From positions 1 to 40,227 of the forward strand of contig CAILYI010000151.1 of NCBI GenBank assembly GCA_903838415.1: DNA of 40,227 nucleotides, in the 5' to 3' direction. A program made the position numbers and the translations under genes. The stretch is from an uncultured Anaerolineae bacterium (GTDB taxonomy: Bacteria; Chloroflexota; Anaerolineae; Anaerolineales; Villigracilaceae). Below, piece by piece: positions 1 to 7,693 of this stretch (position 1 is its first letter; each line of letters opens with the position of its first letter). A model generated the notes under the pieces. The model had not been told where the DNA came from, searched no databases, and was given only the letters and a program-made list of their open reading frames with translations.

Positions 1-112
1 AAATAAAAAACCTAAAAATTAGTCATTGGAATATATGTCTATATTTTTGAGAACTATTTGCTCGCATATGCGGATCAGAATATTGCTAACCTTCCTCCGT
101 ATGAATTCAATG

Positions 113-154
113 AAAGAGCCTGCCGCGTTTTCCTCCGGCAGGCTCTTTGTTTTA
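113..154. terminator. Rho-independent terminator hairpin, copy 1 of a 36-bp repeat
   Basis: A perfect 13-bp stem (arms 113-125 and 136-148) with a 10-nt loop is followed by GTTTT. It would terminate a plus-strand transcript entering from before the window. Bases 118-153 recur exactly at 1065-1100. Nothing else is recognisable in 1-268 apart from the -10 box below; the short frames here look non-coding. Confidence 0.75.
118..153 (+). repeat. 36-bp direct repeat, left copy
   Basis: Identical to 1065-1100. Together the two copies bracket the DUF433/DUF5615 pair, 947 nt apart. The repeat is itself the terminator hairpin core. Confidence 0.85.
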
Positions 155-243
155 AGGGATGTTGGTGTGAGAAATTCGTTCGATGAATTTGGAAAGAAAA
201 ACCACATCGAAAAGTTTTTGCGGATGCGGCAAGTGTGGTCGTG

Positions 244-249
244 TATAAT
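244..249 (+). promoter_or_regulatory. Consensus -10 box upstream of the DUF433 gene
   Basis: TATAAT at 244-249 lies 19 nt before the ATG at 269, with a GGAG ribosome-binding site at 257-260. No convincing -35 hexamer lies 16-18 nt upstream, so this is a -10 call only. Confidence 0.45.
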
Positions 250-268
250 AAATATTGGAGAGTAAAAT

Positions 269-595
269 ATGAGCTTGCATGAATTGGAATCCCAACTAGC
301 CCACCTGCGCCCGGCAGAAAAAGCAGAATTGGTACGCCGCTGGATACAAGATATCACGAATGTTTTTCCGGGTATCGAAAAAACGGCAGGCGTTGCTGGT
401 GGTGAAGCCTGCATTGTACGCACTCGTATTCCCGTATGGGCGCTGGAAAACTATCGGCGCTTGGGCTGGAATGAAGCCACTATTTTGGAAAACTACCCGT
501 CCCTACGTGCTACTGACCTGGTTAACGCCTGGGCTTATTTCGAAGCTCACCGGCAGGAAATCAATAAAGCGATCCGGGCCAATGAGGTAGCCTGA
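269..595 (+). CDS. DUF433 family protein, probable antitoxin
   Basis: This 108-residue protein matches the DUF433 pattern: a Gly-Gly-Glu-Ala-Cys-Ile stretch, then TRIPVWALENYRRLG and an ENYPSL segment ahead of an Ala-rich helix. DUF433 proteins are small, probably DNA-binding, and are predicted antitoxins paired with DUF5615 PIN-like proteins. That partner starts 3 nt after this stop codon. The N-terminal 35 residues form an amphipathic helix typical of the longer members. The ATG at 269 has GGAG 8 nt upstream and a TATAAT further up. The toxin-antitoxin role is inferred from the pairing and has not been shown for this gene. Confidence 0.85.
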   Translation: MSLHELESQLAHLRPAEKAELVRRWIQDITNVFPGIEKTAGVAGGEACIVRTRIPVWALENYRRLGWNEATILENYPSLRATDLVNAWAYFEAHRQEINKAIRANEVA

Positions 596-598
596 GAT

Positions 599-946
599 AT
601 GGCGCGTTTATATGCAAATGAGAACTTTCCGTTTCAGGTGGTCAGGGCATTACGAGACTTGGGCCATGATGTTTTGACAAGTTTGGATGCTGGGAAGGCC
701 AATCAGTCAATCCCAGATAACGAAGTTCTTCTTTTTGCAACACAAGAAAAACGCGCTTTGTTAACGATTAATCGGCGAGATTTTATTCCTTTTCATCAAG
801 GAGTACAACATGCTGAAATTATCGTTTGTACTCAGGATGGTGATATTGATGGACAGGCAAGTCGATTTCACACATCGATTCAAAGTGTAGGGAGCATTGC
901 TGGTCAGTTACTTCGTGTTAATAGGCCGCAACGCAATAAAAACTAG
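599..946 (+). CDS. DUF5615 PIN-like protein, probable toxin
   Basis: This 115-residue protein has the DUF5615 (PIN-like) layout. An N-terminal strand carries YANENFP, where the family usually has DEN(F/M)P. It is followed by LRDLGHDV, a D-N-E-V segment, and the LLTINRRDF strand with its conserved Asp. PIN folds are Mg-dependent ribonucleases; the acidic residues here fit that but are only partly conserved. It starts 3 nt after the DUF433 stop, so the two are surely co-transcribed. The pair sits alone between two identical terminator hairpins, which suggests a mobile or self-contained cassette. Confidence 0.85.
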   Translation: MARLYANENFPFQVVRALRDLGHDVLTSLDAGKANQSIPDNEVLLFATQEKRALLTINRRDFIPFHQGVQHAEIIVCTQDGDIDGQASRFHTSIQSVGSIAGQLLRVNRPQRNKN

Positions 947-1060
947 AAGTAACGCCTGTTTTCATCCCCCTACAAAACAGAACCTGCTAAAAACTTGAAT
1001 AACGGCTCAAAAAACCGCAGTATAAGCCCCGAATAGAGTCGCAGAAAATAGATGTTTATC

Positions 1061-1102
1061 AGAGGCCTGCCGCGTTTTCCTCCGGCAGGCTCTTTGTTTT
1101 TT
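1061..1102. terminator. Terminator hairpin, copy 2 of the 36-bp repeat
   Basis: Arms 1065-1072 and 1083-1090 give an 8-bp GC-rich stem followed by TCTTTGTTTTTT. Bases 1065-1100 are identical to 118-153, but the outer A/T part of the stem is broken here. It lies 119 nt past the DUF5615 stop. The rest of 947-1385 holds no recognisable gene; small frames there have no family resemblance and no ribosome-binding site. Confidence 0.7.
1065..1100 (+). repeat. 36-bp direct repeat, right copy
   Basis: Identical to 118-153; see the left copy. The exact match includes the loop, which would not be needed for terminator function alone. Confidence 0.85.
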
Positions 1103-1385
1103 GGGGTGTGTTTATTCTTACAATTTCATGTGGGTTCGCTGCAGTTCGGTTCGTGATATGAAACCGGATCGCTTTTCTAAGCGCCGATCGCTTCTGCCAG
1201 GTTGCTCGATTTCAAGGGAAATTTTTCCGCGGACCAGGCAAGCACTCAATGTAAAGCTGCTGCTGGGACTATCAGCTTTGCAAGGAATAATTAAAAAAAT
1301 ATGCAGTACCATTTAAGAGAGATTTTCTTATCGTAGCTGCTTTATTCATACGAAAATAAGAGTTTGTTTACCAGGACGGGCGAAG

Positions 1386-2807
1386 ATGACGAAGACCGGT
1401 TCTCTCAAGGCTGAAAATTCTGTTTTACGTGAACGGATCGCCAGGTTGGAAGCTCAATTGGCGGCAGAACGCTCACAGGTTGGTCCCCCACTTGAAGCAG
1501 AACAGACCCAGTTCCGCGCCCTGTTTGAAAGTATGGAACTGGGCGTGGTTTACCATGATGCCGACGGTTCGATTAGCATGGCCAACCCGGCCGCCGAGCG
1601 GATTTTGGGCCTTCCACTGGATGAAATGCAGGGGCGCAAGTCGATTGACCCGCGCTGGCGGGCCGTCCGTGAAGATGGATCGGACTTCCCCGGAGAAGAG
1701 CACCCCGCCATGCAGGTTTTGCGAACCGGCAAAGTGGTCAAAAATGTCATCATGGGGGTTTTTCATTCTCGCGAAAATGAAATTCGTTGGATTTTGATCA
1801 CTGCCGTGCCTGAATTCCACGCCGGGGAAAGCCGCCCGTACCGCGTCTATGCCACTTTTGCCGATATCACCGCGCTCAAACTATCAGACAATGCGCTGCG
1901 TGAGAGCCAGCAACGCTATCAGTTTACGGTGAATGCCGCCAATGTGGGCACCTGGGATTGGAGCATCCAGAGCGGAGAAGTCATCGTCAACGAACGCTGG
2001 GCAGAAATGTTAGGCTATACCCTGGCGGAGCTGGCGCCGGTCAGCATTCAAACCTGGATCAATCTGGTGCACCCAGACGATTGGAAGCAGGCCAGCCTGG
2101 TGCTGAAAAAGCACTTTCATGGCGAAATTGAAAACTACCAATTTGAATGCCGCATGCGACACAAGCATGGACAGTGGGTCTGGGTGATGGATCGCGGCAG
2201 GGTCATCAGCCGCGACTCGCAGGGCAAACCTGTGCGCATGTTGGGCGCGCATACCGACATCAACGTACTCAAGCAGACGGAAGAGAATATCCGGACCTTG
2301 AATGCCGAGTTGCAGCACCTGGCAGTGACCGACTTTTTGACGAATCTGCCCAACCGGCGCTTTTTTACGGAGCGCGGGCGTGAAGAGTTCAAACGGTCCA
2401 GACGCAACAACCAGGCGCTTTCACTTTTCATGATGGATATCGATCATTTTAAAAACATAAATGATAATTTTGGCCATGAAGTTGGCGACCAGATTCTGCA
2501 ACAGGTTGCAGCAATTCTAAAATCCAATCTACGCGAGATCGACCTTCCGGCTCGCATTGGCGGCGAGGAATTTGTGGCGTTGCTGGAAAATACATCGCTT
2601 GAAGATGCTTTTTCGTCGGCTGAACGGGTCAGGGATGCAATTTCAAAATCTGTATTTCGGTTACAAAGCCATGAAATCTCCTGCACAGCCTCCTTTGGTG
2701 TTGCGATTCTGACCGATGAGATGGCTAACCTGGACGGTTTGATCCGCAAGGCCGACGATGCAATGTACAGAGCCAAGCGGGCAGGCCGGAATCGGGTAAT
2801 GCAATAA
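1386..2807 (+). CDS. PAS-PAS diguanylate cyclase
   Basis: This 473-residue soluble protein makes cyclic di-GMP from two GTP. Residues 5-38 form a coiled coil. A PAS domain spans about 42-165 and a second, PAS_3-like domain about 176-300 (WDWSIQSGE, VHPDDW). A linker helix then leads into the GGEEF domain. That domain has the DFLTNLPNRR entry motif, the metal-binding MMDIDHFKNIND loop and an intact GGEEF at 392-396. An RxxD inhibitory site (REID) sits five residues before it, so product inhibition is likely. There is no EAL domain and no membrane segment. It stands alone and ends at the strong hairpin at 2885-2929. The signal sensed by the PAS domains cannot be read from sequence. Confidence 0.95.
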   Translation: MTKTGSLKAENSVLRERIARLEAQLAAERSQVGPPLEAEQTQFRALFESMELGVVYHDADGSISMANPAAERILGLPLDEMQGRKSIDPRWRAVREDGSDFPGEEHPAMQVLRTGKVVKNVIMGVFHSRENEIRWILITAVPEFHAGESRPYRVYATFADITALKLSDNALRESQQRYQFTVNAANVGTWDWSIQSGEVIVNERWAEMLGYTLAELAPVSIQTWINLVHPDDWKQASLVLKKHFHGEIENYQFECRMRHKHGQWVWVMDRGRVISRDSQGKPVRMLGAHTDINVLKQTEENIRTLNAELQHLAVTDFLTNLPNRRFFTERGREEFKRSRRNNQALSLFMMDIDHFKNINDNFGHEVGDQILQQVAAILKSNLREIDLPARIGGEEFVALLENTSLEDAFSSAERVRDAISKSVFRLQSHEISCTASFGVAILTDEMANLDGLIRKADDAMYRAKRAGRNRVMQ

Positions 2808-2884
2808 GAGAACAAAATTTGAAATCTAATAAAATGTCAGTTCTTAATCAACGGCAATCATGAGTGTTATCGGCTCTCACTATA

Positions 2885-2930
2885 AAACACAAACCCATTC
2901 AGCGGAAAGTCCTGAATGGGTTTGTGTTTG
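2885..2930. terminator. Bidirectional terminator between converging genes
   Basis: A perfect 18-bp inverted repeat (2885-2902 and 2912-2929) with a 9-nt loop has A-rich left and T-rich right edges. It lies between the plus-strand cyclase (stop 2807) and the minus-strand emfourin gene (stop 2945), so it can serve both. Confidence 0.85.
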
Positions 2931-2944
2931 TATGTACCTGCTGC

Positions 2945-3250
2945 CTACAATCTGCGCTGGGAACGTGCCCGCTGGGATAGCGTATCGATCAATGGACGCA
3001 GCGTCTCGGGGATTGACATATCCCCTACGCGGACAGTCCTCTGCCGCCCTTCCCCTTCAACCGTGATGACGTAGTGAAAGCTATCGGGGACGACGGTTTT
3101 CGGATGAAGTAGTGAAAAAGTAAAGAAATCAGCATCTTCGACCAATTTGCGCAAAGCAACAGCATCGTCAGCTGGCAGGGAATCCACGTCGATAGTGAGC
3201 GTAGTCCGTATTCCAGCAAATCCGCCAGTGCGTTCATAATCAATTTTCAT
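2945..3250 (-). CDS. Emfourin-type inhibitor of protealysin-like peptidases
   Basis: This 101-residue protein starts MKIDYERTGGFAGI and continues with a beta-rich segment, the pattern of the emfourin family first described as a slow-tight inhibitor of Serratia protealysin. The upstream gene (3266-4417) encodes a protealysin-like M4 peptidase with only 15 nt between them, the arrangement typical of the known pair. There is no signal peptide, so it probably acts in the cytoplasm and keeps the peptidase in check before release. The start ATG at 3250 has GAGG 5 nt upstream. The call rests on the N-terminal motif plus context. Confidence 0.85.
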   Translation of the reverse strand: MKIDYERTGGFAGIRTTLTIDVDSLPADDAVALRKLVEDADFFTFSLLHPKTVVPDSFHYVITVEGEGRQRTVRVGDMSIPETLRPLIDTLSQRARSQRRL

Positions 3251-3265
3251 CTTTTCCTCGATACA

Positions 3266-4417
3266 TCAGGATTTTGCTGCCACCCCCAGCATGCGGAGAA
3301 CCTGCGGCAGGCAGCCATTGCCGGGTTGAGCTGGGAGTGTCACCACGTCACCGACCGTAATTCCAACTTCGGACCAACCCGTTTTAACGGCCAGTTGCTC
3401 CAGGCTGCCGACGCCAAATAATTCAGCCGCAGCCTGATACGTCAAATCGGCGGCCTCCTGAAAAGTGGAGCGTTCGGTCAACTTATCCACCAGGGTTTTG
3501 TACCAGATCATGCCGGCCTTATTCCAGGAAAAACCACCGATTTCCTGCGCGACCACATAAAAGGCGTGATTTGGAATGCCTGAATTGATATGGACGCCGC
3601 CGTTATCCTGAATGGTGGTGACGTAATCCTTCATGTGACCGGGTTGCGGGTCTTTCCCCAGGGTAGGATCGTCGTAGGCTGTTCCAGGGGCCAGCATGGA
3701 GCGCAGCGCAACTCCCTTGACATTGACACCGAGCAAGCCCTGTCCAATCAGCCAATCGGCATCTTTGGCGTTTTGTTTCAGTTGATATTGCTTGACGAGC
3801 GAACCAAACACGTCAGAAAACGATTCGTTCAAGGCTCCGGATTGATCCCAGTAGGCGAGATTTGCCTCGTTCTGGGTGACGCCGTGGGTCAGTTCGTGGC
3901 CGATGACATCAATGGCGATGGTAAAACGGTTGAAAAGGCGCTGTGCCTCCGGCATATCTTCATCCCCATCGCCATAGACCATTTGTTGTCCATCCCAAAA
4001 AGCGTTATCGTAGCTTTTCTGGTAATGGACGGTGGAGTTGAGTTTCAAGCCGTTGCCATCGATCGAGTTGCGGCCATAAATGTCATAATACAGATCATAG
4101 GTGACGCCGGAACCGTCATAGGCTTCGTTGACAGCGACATCCGCCACCGGGTCATCCCCTTCATTGCGGACAACCGTTCCTGGCAAGGTGGTCCCATTTT
4201 TAGCGTCGTAGACAGTCCGCTTTTTGACAGCGCTGACAGCGGTCAGCGGAGCAGAAAAAGCCGCCATGGTTTCAATGCCGCGCCGTCGGCCGCGCATTTG
4301 TTCAGCCATGACAATCGTCTGCAAAGCCTTGGTACGCTGATTTGGGGTGCCTTTCTCGGCAATATTGGCAAGTACATGCGGCGGCAAGATACAATAAATT
4401 GAATGGTGATGATCCAT
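3266..4417 (-). CDS. Protealysin-like M4 (thermolysin family) metallopeptidase
   Basis: This 383-residue zinc endopeptidase has the complete thermolysin-family active site: HELTH at 174-178 (two zinc His plus catalytic Glu175), the third zinc ligand Glu198 in NESFSDVFG, and the catalytic His276 in NGGVHINSGI. Its propeptide is short (about 60 residues, starting MDHHHSIYCILPPHVL) as in the protealysin subfamily, in contrast to the roughly 200-residue FTP/PepSY propeptide of thermolysin. No signal peptide is visible, again like protealysin. It is co-transcribed with the emfourin inhibitor downstream. The start ATG has AGGAGAA just upstream and a good promoter at 4451-4479. Confidence 0.95.
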   Translation of the reverse strand: MDHHHSIYCILPPHVLANIAEKGTPNQRTKALQTIVMAEQMRGRRRGIETMAAFSAPLTAVSAVKKRTVYDAKNGTTLPGTVVRNEGDDPVADVAVNEAYDGSGVTYDLYYDIYGRNSIDGNGLKLNSTVHYQKSYDNAFWDGQQMVYGDGDEDMPEAQRLFNRFTIAIDVIGHELTHGVTQNEANLAYWDQSGALNESFSDVFGSLVKQYQLKQNAKDADWLIGQGLLGVNVKGVALRSMLAPGTAYDDPTLGKDPQPGHMKDYVTTIQDNGGVHINSGIPNHAFYVVAQEIGGFSWNKAGMIWYKTLVDKLTERSTFQEAADLTYQAAAELFGVGSLEQLAVKTGWSEVGITVGDVVTLPAQPGNGCLPQVLRMLGVAAKS

Positions 4418-4450
4418 AACGGTTCTCCTTTTAGGGTTAGGTCTATTTTT

Positions 4451-4479
4451 AGTATACGCCCAAGTGATATGAATTTCAA
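4451..4479 (-). promoter_or_regulatory. Sigma70-type promoter of the M4 peptidase-emfourin operon
   Basis: On the minus strand TTGAAA (4474-4479) and TATACT (4451-4456) are separated by exactly 17 nt. The predicted transcript start is about 27 nt before the M4 peptidase ATG. Confidence 0.7.
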
Positions 4480-4543
4480 CGACTGGTTCTGTCTGAATTA
4501 CAACCTGATTCTTTACCCCGAATTCGGACTGACCGTTACTCTC

Positions 4544-5188
4544 TCAGTGGTACGTTACCTGATCGTCCTTCAAATGACCGCTATCGTTGTGTGAAATCAG
4601 CCTCGGGCGGCCATTGGCCTCGATCACAATCTCGCAAATCGCGCAGTTGTAGATTTCAATGTTGATCCAGGCTTCGGGGGCGACCTGCAGGGAGCGCACC
4701 ACGAAGTAGCGCATCAAGTTTCCGTGGCAGACCACAATATCGATCCGGTCTTTGCCCCTGGCAGGGATGAAATACTTTTCCCAGGCTTGTTGCGCCTGTT
4801 CAAACCCTGTCAATCCATTACCGAGGGGATCCAGCCCGGACCAAGCGGCGCGCCAAAGCTGGATGGCAGCAGGAATTGCTTCAGCGTCAGGATGATCTTT
4901 GAACCATTGCAGGACAAAGTCCGGGATAAAAGGAACGCATTCCCACAATAATTGCGCTGGCCGAATTGGGATATCGGGATGTTCCACCGCTAAAACCTGG
5001 GCGGTCTCCATGGCGCGGCGCAATGACGAGGTGTGGATTACATCAACCTTGAGCGAGGCCAGGCGTCGGGCGGTCTGATGAGCCTGTTTCCATCCCAACA
5101 CAGTCAGCCCGGGACCGAGCGCATCCGCTGCTGAACCACCAGGCTCAGATTGTCCATGTCGTACCAGGTAAAGATGCCGGGTTCCCAT
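4544..5188 (-). CDS. Histidine phosphatase (phosphoglycerate mutase-like) family protein
   Basis: This 214-residue protein begins MGTRHLYLVRHGQSE, where Arg10-His11-Gly12 is the phosphohistidine motif of the branch-1 histidine phosphatase superfamily. The second catalytic His is in VVCHGNLMRY near the C-terminus. Many such proteins dephosphorylate sugar phosphates, nucleotides or phosphoproteins, and the substrate here cannot be told. No signal peptide or membrane segment is present. It lies 133 nt downstream of the Nudix gene on the same strand, perhaps as one unit. The ribosome-binding site is weak. Confidence 0.9.
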   Translation of the reverse strand: MGTRHLYLVRHGQSEPGGSAADALGPGLTVLGWKQAHQTARRLASLKVDVIHTSSLRRAMETAQVLAVEHPDIPIRPAQLLWECVPFIPDFVLQWFKDHPDAEAIPAAIQLWRAAWSGLDPLGNGLTGFEQAQQAWEKYFIPARGKDRIDIVVCHGNLMRYFVVRSLQVAPEAWINIEIYNCAICEIVIEANGRPRLISHNDSGHLKDDQVTYH

Positions 5189-5321
5189 TATTTGGTAAGC
5201 TGGTCACACAAACGGTGACCGATTTGTGCGCGCAATTGCACAAGTTCTGGAAATTCGTAAAAGGAAAGGAGGGCTGTGAAAAAGAAAGGGGCAAGAAGTC
5301 TCATTCTCATCCTGGAATTTC

Positions 5322-5762
5322 TTATTCATCCAGCAGGATATTTACAGCGGAGATCGGCCAGCCTTTTTGGGCAGCATTGGAGACCAATTCAGCAATGGAG
5401 GGCGGAAACAGGTTGATATGTTCCACTTCCTTGAGCGGAATCCAGACCGGGGTGTAGGTTCCGCGCTCAGGCGGATATTTTCCGGTCATTTCAGGGCCTT
5501 TGCCCGTGCCAAAATGTCCCCCGGTAACCTTGCCATAGAAATAGAATTGCTCTTTGCCATGGAAAACAACCCGGGCGAGCAAACGGTCAATGGCAACATG
5601 CAATCCCAACTCCTCGCGACTCTCGCGAATGGCAGTCTGCTCGGGAGTTTCGCCTGGTTCCATGCCCCCGCCAGGAATTACATAATAAATTCGCCCATCA
5701 CGCTGACGTTTGATCAGCGCAATGTGATGATTGCGGATGATAATGACACGGGCTCGGAACAT
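5322..5762 (-). CDS. Nudix hydrolase
   Basis: This roughly 146-residue protein carries a full Nudix box, GGGMEPGETPEQTAIRESREELGL, matching Gx5Ex7REuxEExGu (split here by position: the Gly-rich start, then REsrEELG). These enzymes cleave a nucleoside diphosphate linked to another group, often damaged or alarmone nucleotides; the substrate is unknown. The ATG at 5762 is preferred over an upstream GTG at 5777. A TATAAT on the same strand ends only 6 nt before that ATG, so the mRNA may start at or next to the start codon. The neighbour downstream is a histidine phosphatase. Confidence 0.9.
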   Translation of the reverse strand: MFRARVIIIRNHHIALIKRQRDGRIYYVIPGGGMEPGETPEQTAIRESREELGLHVAIDRLLARVVFHGKEQFYFYGKVTGGHFGTGKGPEMTGKYPPERGTYTPVWIPLKEVEHINLFPPSIAELVSNAAQKGWPISAVNILLDE

Positions 5763-5768
5763 TTCACC

Positions 5769-5774
5769 ATTATA
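5769..5774 (-). promoter_or_regulatory. -10 box placed for a leaderless Nudix mRNA
   Basis: TATAAT on the minus strand ends 6 nt before the ATG at 5762. Transcription normally begins 6-8 nt after the -10 box, which would coincide with the start codon. No clear -35 is visible. Confidence 0.35.
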
Positions 5775-5884
5775 CACTAGCCAATATACGGGAGATTATC
5801 ACGAAGATCGCCCGTATATCGGGAAGAAGTACCTTTGCAAAAATAGCTTTTTCAACAGGGATGATCGCCATCCAGAAGTAAATA

Positions 5885-5926
5885 GCTGCCAGCATCGGTA
5901 GAAAAAATATTCCCGATGCTGGCAGC
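5885..5926. terminator. Strong stem-loop downstream of the NBR1-Ig lipoprotein gene
   Basis: Perfect 14-bp arms (5885-5898 and 5913-5926) flank a 14-nt A/T-rich loop. It lies 85 nt past the stop at 6011 on the minus strand. The T-run is in the loop and does not follow the stem, so it may be a Rho-independent-like terminator or only an mRNA 3' structure. The rest of 5778-6010 shows nothing. Confidence 0.45.
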
Positions 5927-6010
5927 CATTGCAGAGTCCAGTCAATGGATGGCTCGCCGATCAGCCCGATGTAACGGCAGAATCAGGTGGACCTGCCGCA
6001 ACAAGAATTC

Positions 6011-7045
6011 TTAAGGCTTGACACCAAAAGGCGAGATTGTACGCTGGTTGTTACTTTCGTCAAGTTCTAGCACCAGGTTCGTGGTATCGACAACGACCTT
6101 CGTCGACAAGTTTAACGCATAACTGCTTGGGTAGGCAAAATCACATTCCAGAATTAGACCGCCGTTCGCAGCCAGGCTGGGGACACCCCATGCGCAACTT
6201 GGATTGACATAGGTGCTCAGCCCGAACCAGGACACATTAAAATGCGAAGACGCGCCAGTGCCCTTGTTATACACCCCGATGCGGACATGCGCTGGTTGTC
6301 CCTTGATCGGCGTGGACGGAGAGATTGTAAATTCAGAAACATACAGGTCCGGTATTTTCAGTAATGGGATGACGGGGGCAACCAACGTTATTCCAGGTAG
6401 GGCCGCTGGCGCTTTGGTAACAATTTGCACCCAAAAGGCCCCAGATTTCAACCCAAAAGTGACGCCCTGGGGATCGCGCATTTTCCAGTAGCCGCGAAAC
6501 GTGCCCTCAGATGAGGGGGAGACCAGGCTTACAGACACATCGACAGTTCCGTTCGGAGGCACAGTACCATTGGTAAGCGGCTGTGAATCTGGTCCGCTCA
6601 TCTTGTCACCCTGGGTGAAAACCAGCTGATACCCTGAAGTCCAGGTGCAAGAGCCGGTGTTCTTAAAGCGCCAGGTTTTCGTAAAGCTCTTGCTCGTCAC
6701 TATGACGGTATCGTCCGGGTAGGTGACATCCTCCACAAAAGCAACCTGGTTGCATGGTACTGACGTGACGGTTTGGGTTGGGGTTTGGGTTGGGGTTTCG
6801 GTAGGCGCCAGGTTTGTCGCGGTGGGAGTCAAAGTATTTGGAACGGGAGAAGGGGTCGTGGTAGCTGAAACCTGGACAATTTCTGAGGGCGAGGTGACGG
6901 GGATGTTTGTTGTTCCTGGCGGAGGCGTGGCAGTCACCACCACAACCTGACTGGTTGGCACGGCCGCATTGGGGAGATTACAGGCGATCATGGATAGCAC
7001 CAGAGCAAGGACGGAAAAAGAAAAGGAAAGGCGACGTTTATCCAT
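6011..7045 (-). CDS. Lipoprotein with NBR1-Ig-like and CARDB-like domains
   Basis: This 344-residue protein begins with a lipoprotein signal peptide whose lipobox Cys is residue 22 (LSMIAC). A Thr/Pro-rich linker covers about 27-95. An NBR1-Ig-like domain follows at about 97-208, with its conserved Trp residues in TKTWRFKNTGSCTW and GYWKMRDP. A CARDB-type Ig-like domain lies at about 232-335 (LPDLYVSEFTISPS). Both are beta-sandwich binding modules; the protein is probably displayed on the outer face of the membrane for adhesion or ligand binding. The ATG at 7045 is chosen because GGAG lies 6 nt upstream; a TTG at 7057 would put that site inside the gene. Confidence 0.85.
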   Translation of the reverse strand: MDKRRLSFSFSVLALVLSMIACNLPNAAVPTSQVVVVTATPPPGTTNIPVTSPSEIVQVSATTTPSPVPNTLTPTATNLAPTETPTQTPTQTVTSVPCNQVAFVEDVTYPDDTVIVTSKSFTKTWRFKNTGSCTWTSGYQLVFTQGDKMSGPDSQPLTNGTVPPNGTVDVSVSLVSPSSEGTFRGYWKMRDPQGVTFGLKSGAFWVQIVTKAPAALPGITLVAPVIPLLKIPDLYVSEFTISPSTPIKGQPAHVRIGVYNKGTGASSHFNVSWFGLSTYVNPSCAWGVPSLAANGGLILECDFAYPSSYALNLSTKVVVDTTNLVLELDESNNQRTISPFGVKP

Positions 7046-7267
7046 GATCATCTCCAAAAGTGAACCTTATGACATCGAAATTTGTGGGCGAATGAAAGGC
7101 GGTTTTGCGTTTATGAACGGCATTTTCCCAGATGGAATTCCAAAATGGCTTGCGCCAATCAAACGTCAACGCGACGTGATGGTTGCGGGCTCGAAATATA
7201 TTTCAATTATAAAGGAAGAGCGGGCGGATTTTTAATCTGTTTGCTAATGACTGTAGAGTGCCTTCCC

Positions 7268-7361
7268 TACCGCGTCAAATATGCTTCCTACCGCGTAATA
7301 TGTGCTTCCTATCACGTAATATGTGCTTCCTATCACGTAATATGTGCTTGCTACCGAGTGG
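7268..7361. repeat. Four tandem 21-bp repeats plus a partial fifth
   Basis: Units begin at 7268, 7289, 7310 and 7331, with a partial unit at 7352. The consensus is near TACCGCGTAATATGTGCTTC plus one base; units 3 and 4 carry TATCACG in place of TACCGCG. The array lies between the divergent lipoprotein gene and the riboswitch promoter. An open frame crosses it but has no ribosome-binding site or family resemblance. Spacing is far too short for CRISPR. Confidence 0.85.
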
Positions 7362-7484
7362 TTCTGGTCATTGGACGGAATCACCGAACCTGGCTGAAAT
7401 CTTCTGATGGGCTACAGGTGACAGTGTGTTGCTGCGAAATCCCCCCCCTTTTTTAGGGAAATCTCAGGTCGAGGCGATACGCAG

Positions 7485-7490
7485 TATAAT
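7485..7490 (+). promoter_or_regulatory. -10 box for the riboswitch-cobalamin protein-cyclase operon
   Basis: A consensus TATAAT lies about 20 nt before the first conserved riboswitch base, so transcription would start near 7497 and put the aptamer at the very 5' end of the mRNA. No good -35 is visible; a poly-C/poly-T tract at 7440-7455 precedes it. Confidence 0.55.
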
Positions 7491-7507
7491 AAAATGCATA
7501 AACTGAT

Positions 7508-7588
7508 AAGAGCAAACCCGGTGAAAACTTGGGACGCAAAGCTAATGGGTCTAAAGCCACGATGGTGGCAATGATTGCCAGGCTGCCA
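7508..7588 (+). ncRNA. Cyclic di-GMP-I (GEMM) riboswitch aptamer
   Basis: The RNA has the class I c-di-GMP aptamer hallmarks in order. These are GCAAAC at 7512-7517, a short P2 hairpin closed by a GAAA tetraloop (7518-7533), the near-invariant GGGACGCAAAGC (7531-7542), GGGTCTAAAGCC at 7547-7558 (the tetraloop-receptor side of P3), and the distal GCCAGGCTGCC at 7577-7587. It controls the downstream cobalamin-binding protein and diguanylate cyclase genes. The expression platform is the adjacent terminator at 7582-7623. Recognition is by consensus from memory, with no covariance search. Confidence 0.9.
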
Positions 7589-7623
7589 AAGGTAGATGTA
7601 TGCCTACGGCAGCTTTATTTTTT
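7582..7623 (+). terminator. Riboswitch expression-platform terminator
   Basis: GCTGCC (7582-7587) pairs with GGCAGC (7608-7613), and inside it GTAG (7592-7595) pairs with CTAC (7604-7607). A T-rich run, TTTATTTTTT, follows. The left arm overlaps the conserved 3' end of the aptamer, so aptamer folding and terminator folding compete. That arrangement would make ligand binding favour read-through (an ON switch), but the direction is inferred. Confidence 0.7.
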
Positions 7624-7693
7624 AAGTTGCAGATGTTTGTTTTTATTTCAATTTGAGCGTTATCAGGTTGGTAATGATAGGGGAAGTTTTCGA

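Noticed and set aside
3590..4402. 270-codon plus-strand frame opposite the M4 peptidase gene
   Set aside because: It is the antisense shadow of a gene with a complete active site, and it has no family resemblance or ribosome-binding site.
7082..7456. Plus-strand frame translating the 21-bp tandem repeats as a repeating peptide
   Set aside because: No start signal or family resemblance; the open frame follows simply from the repeat period being a multiple of three.
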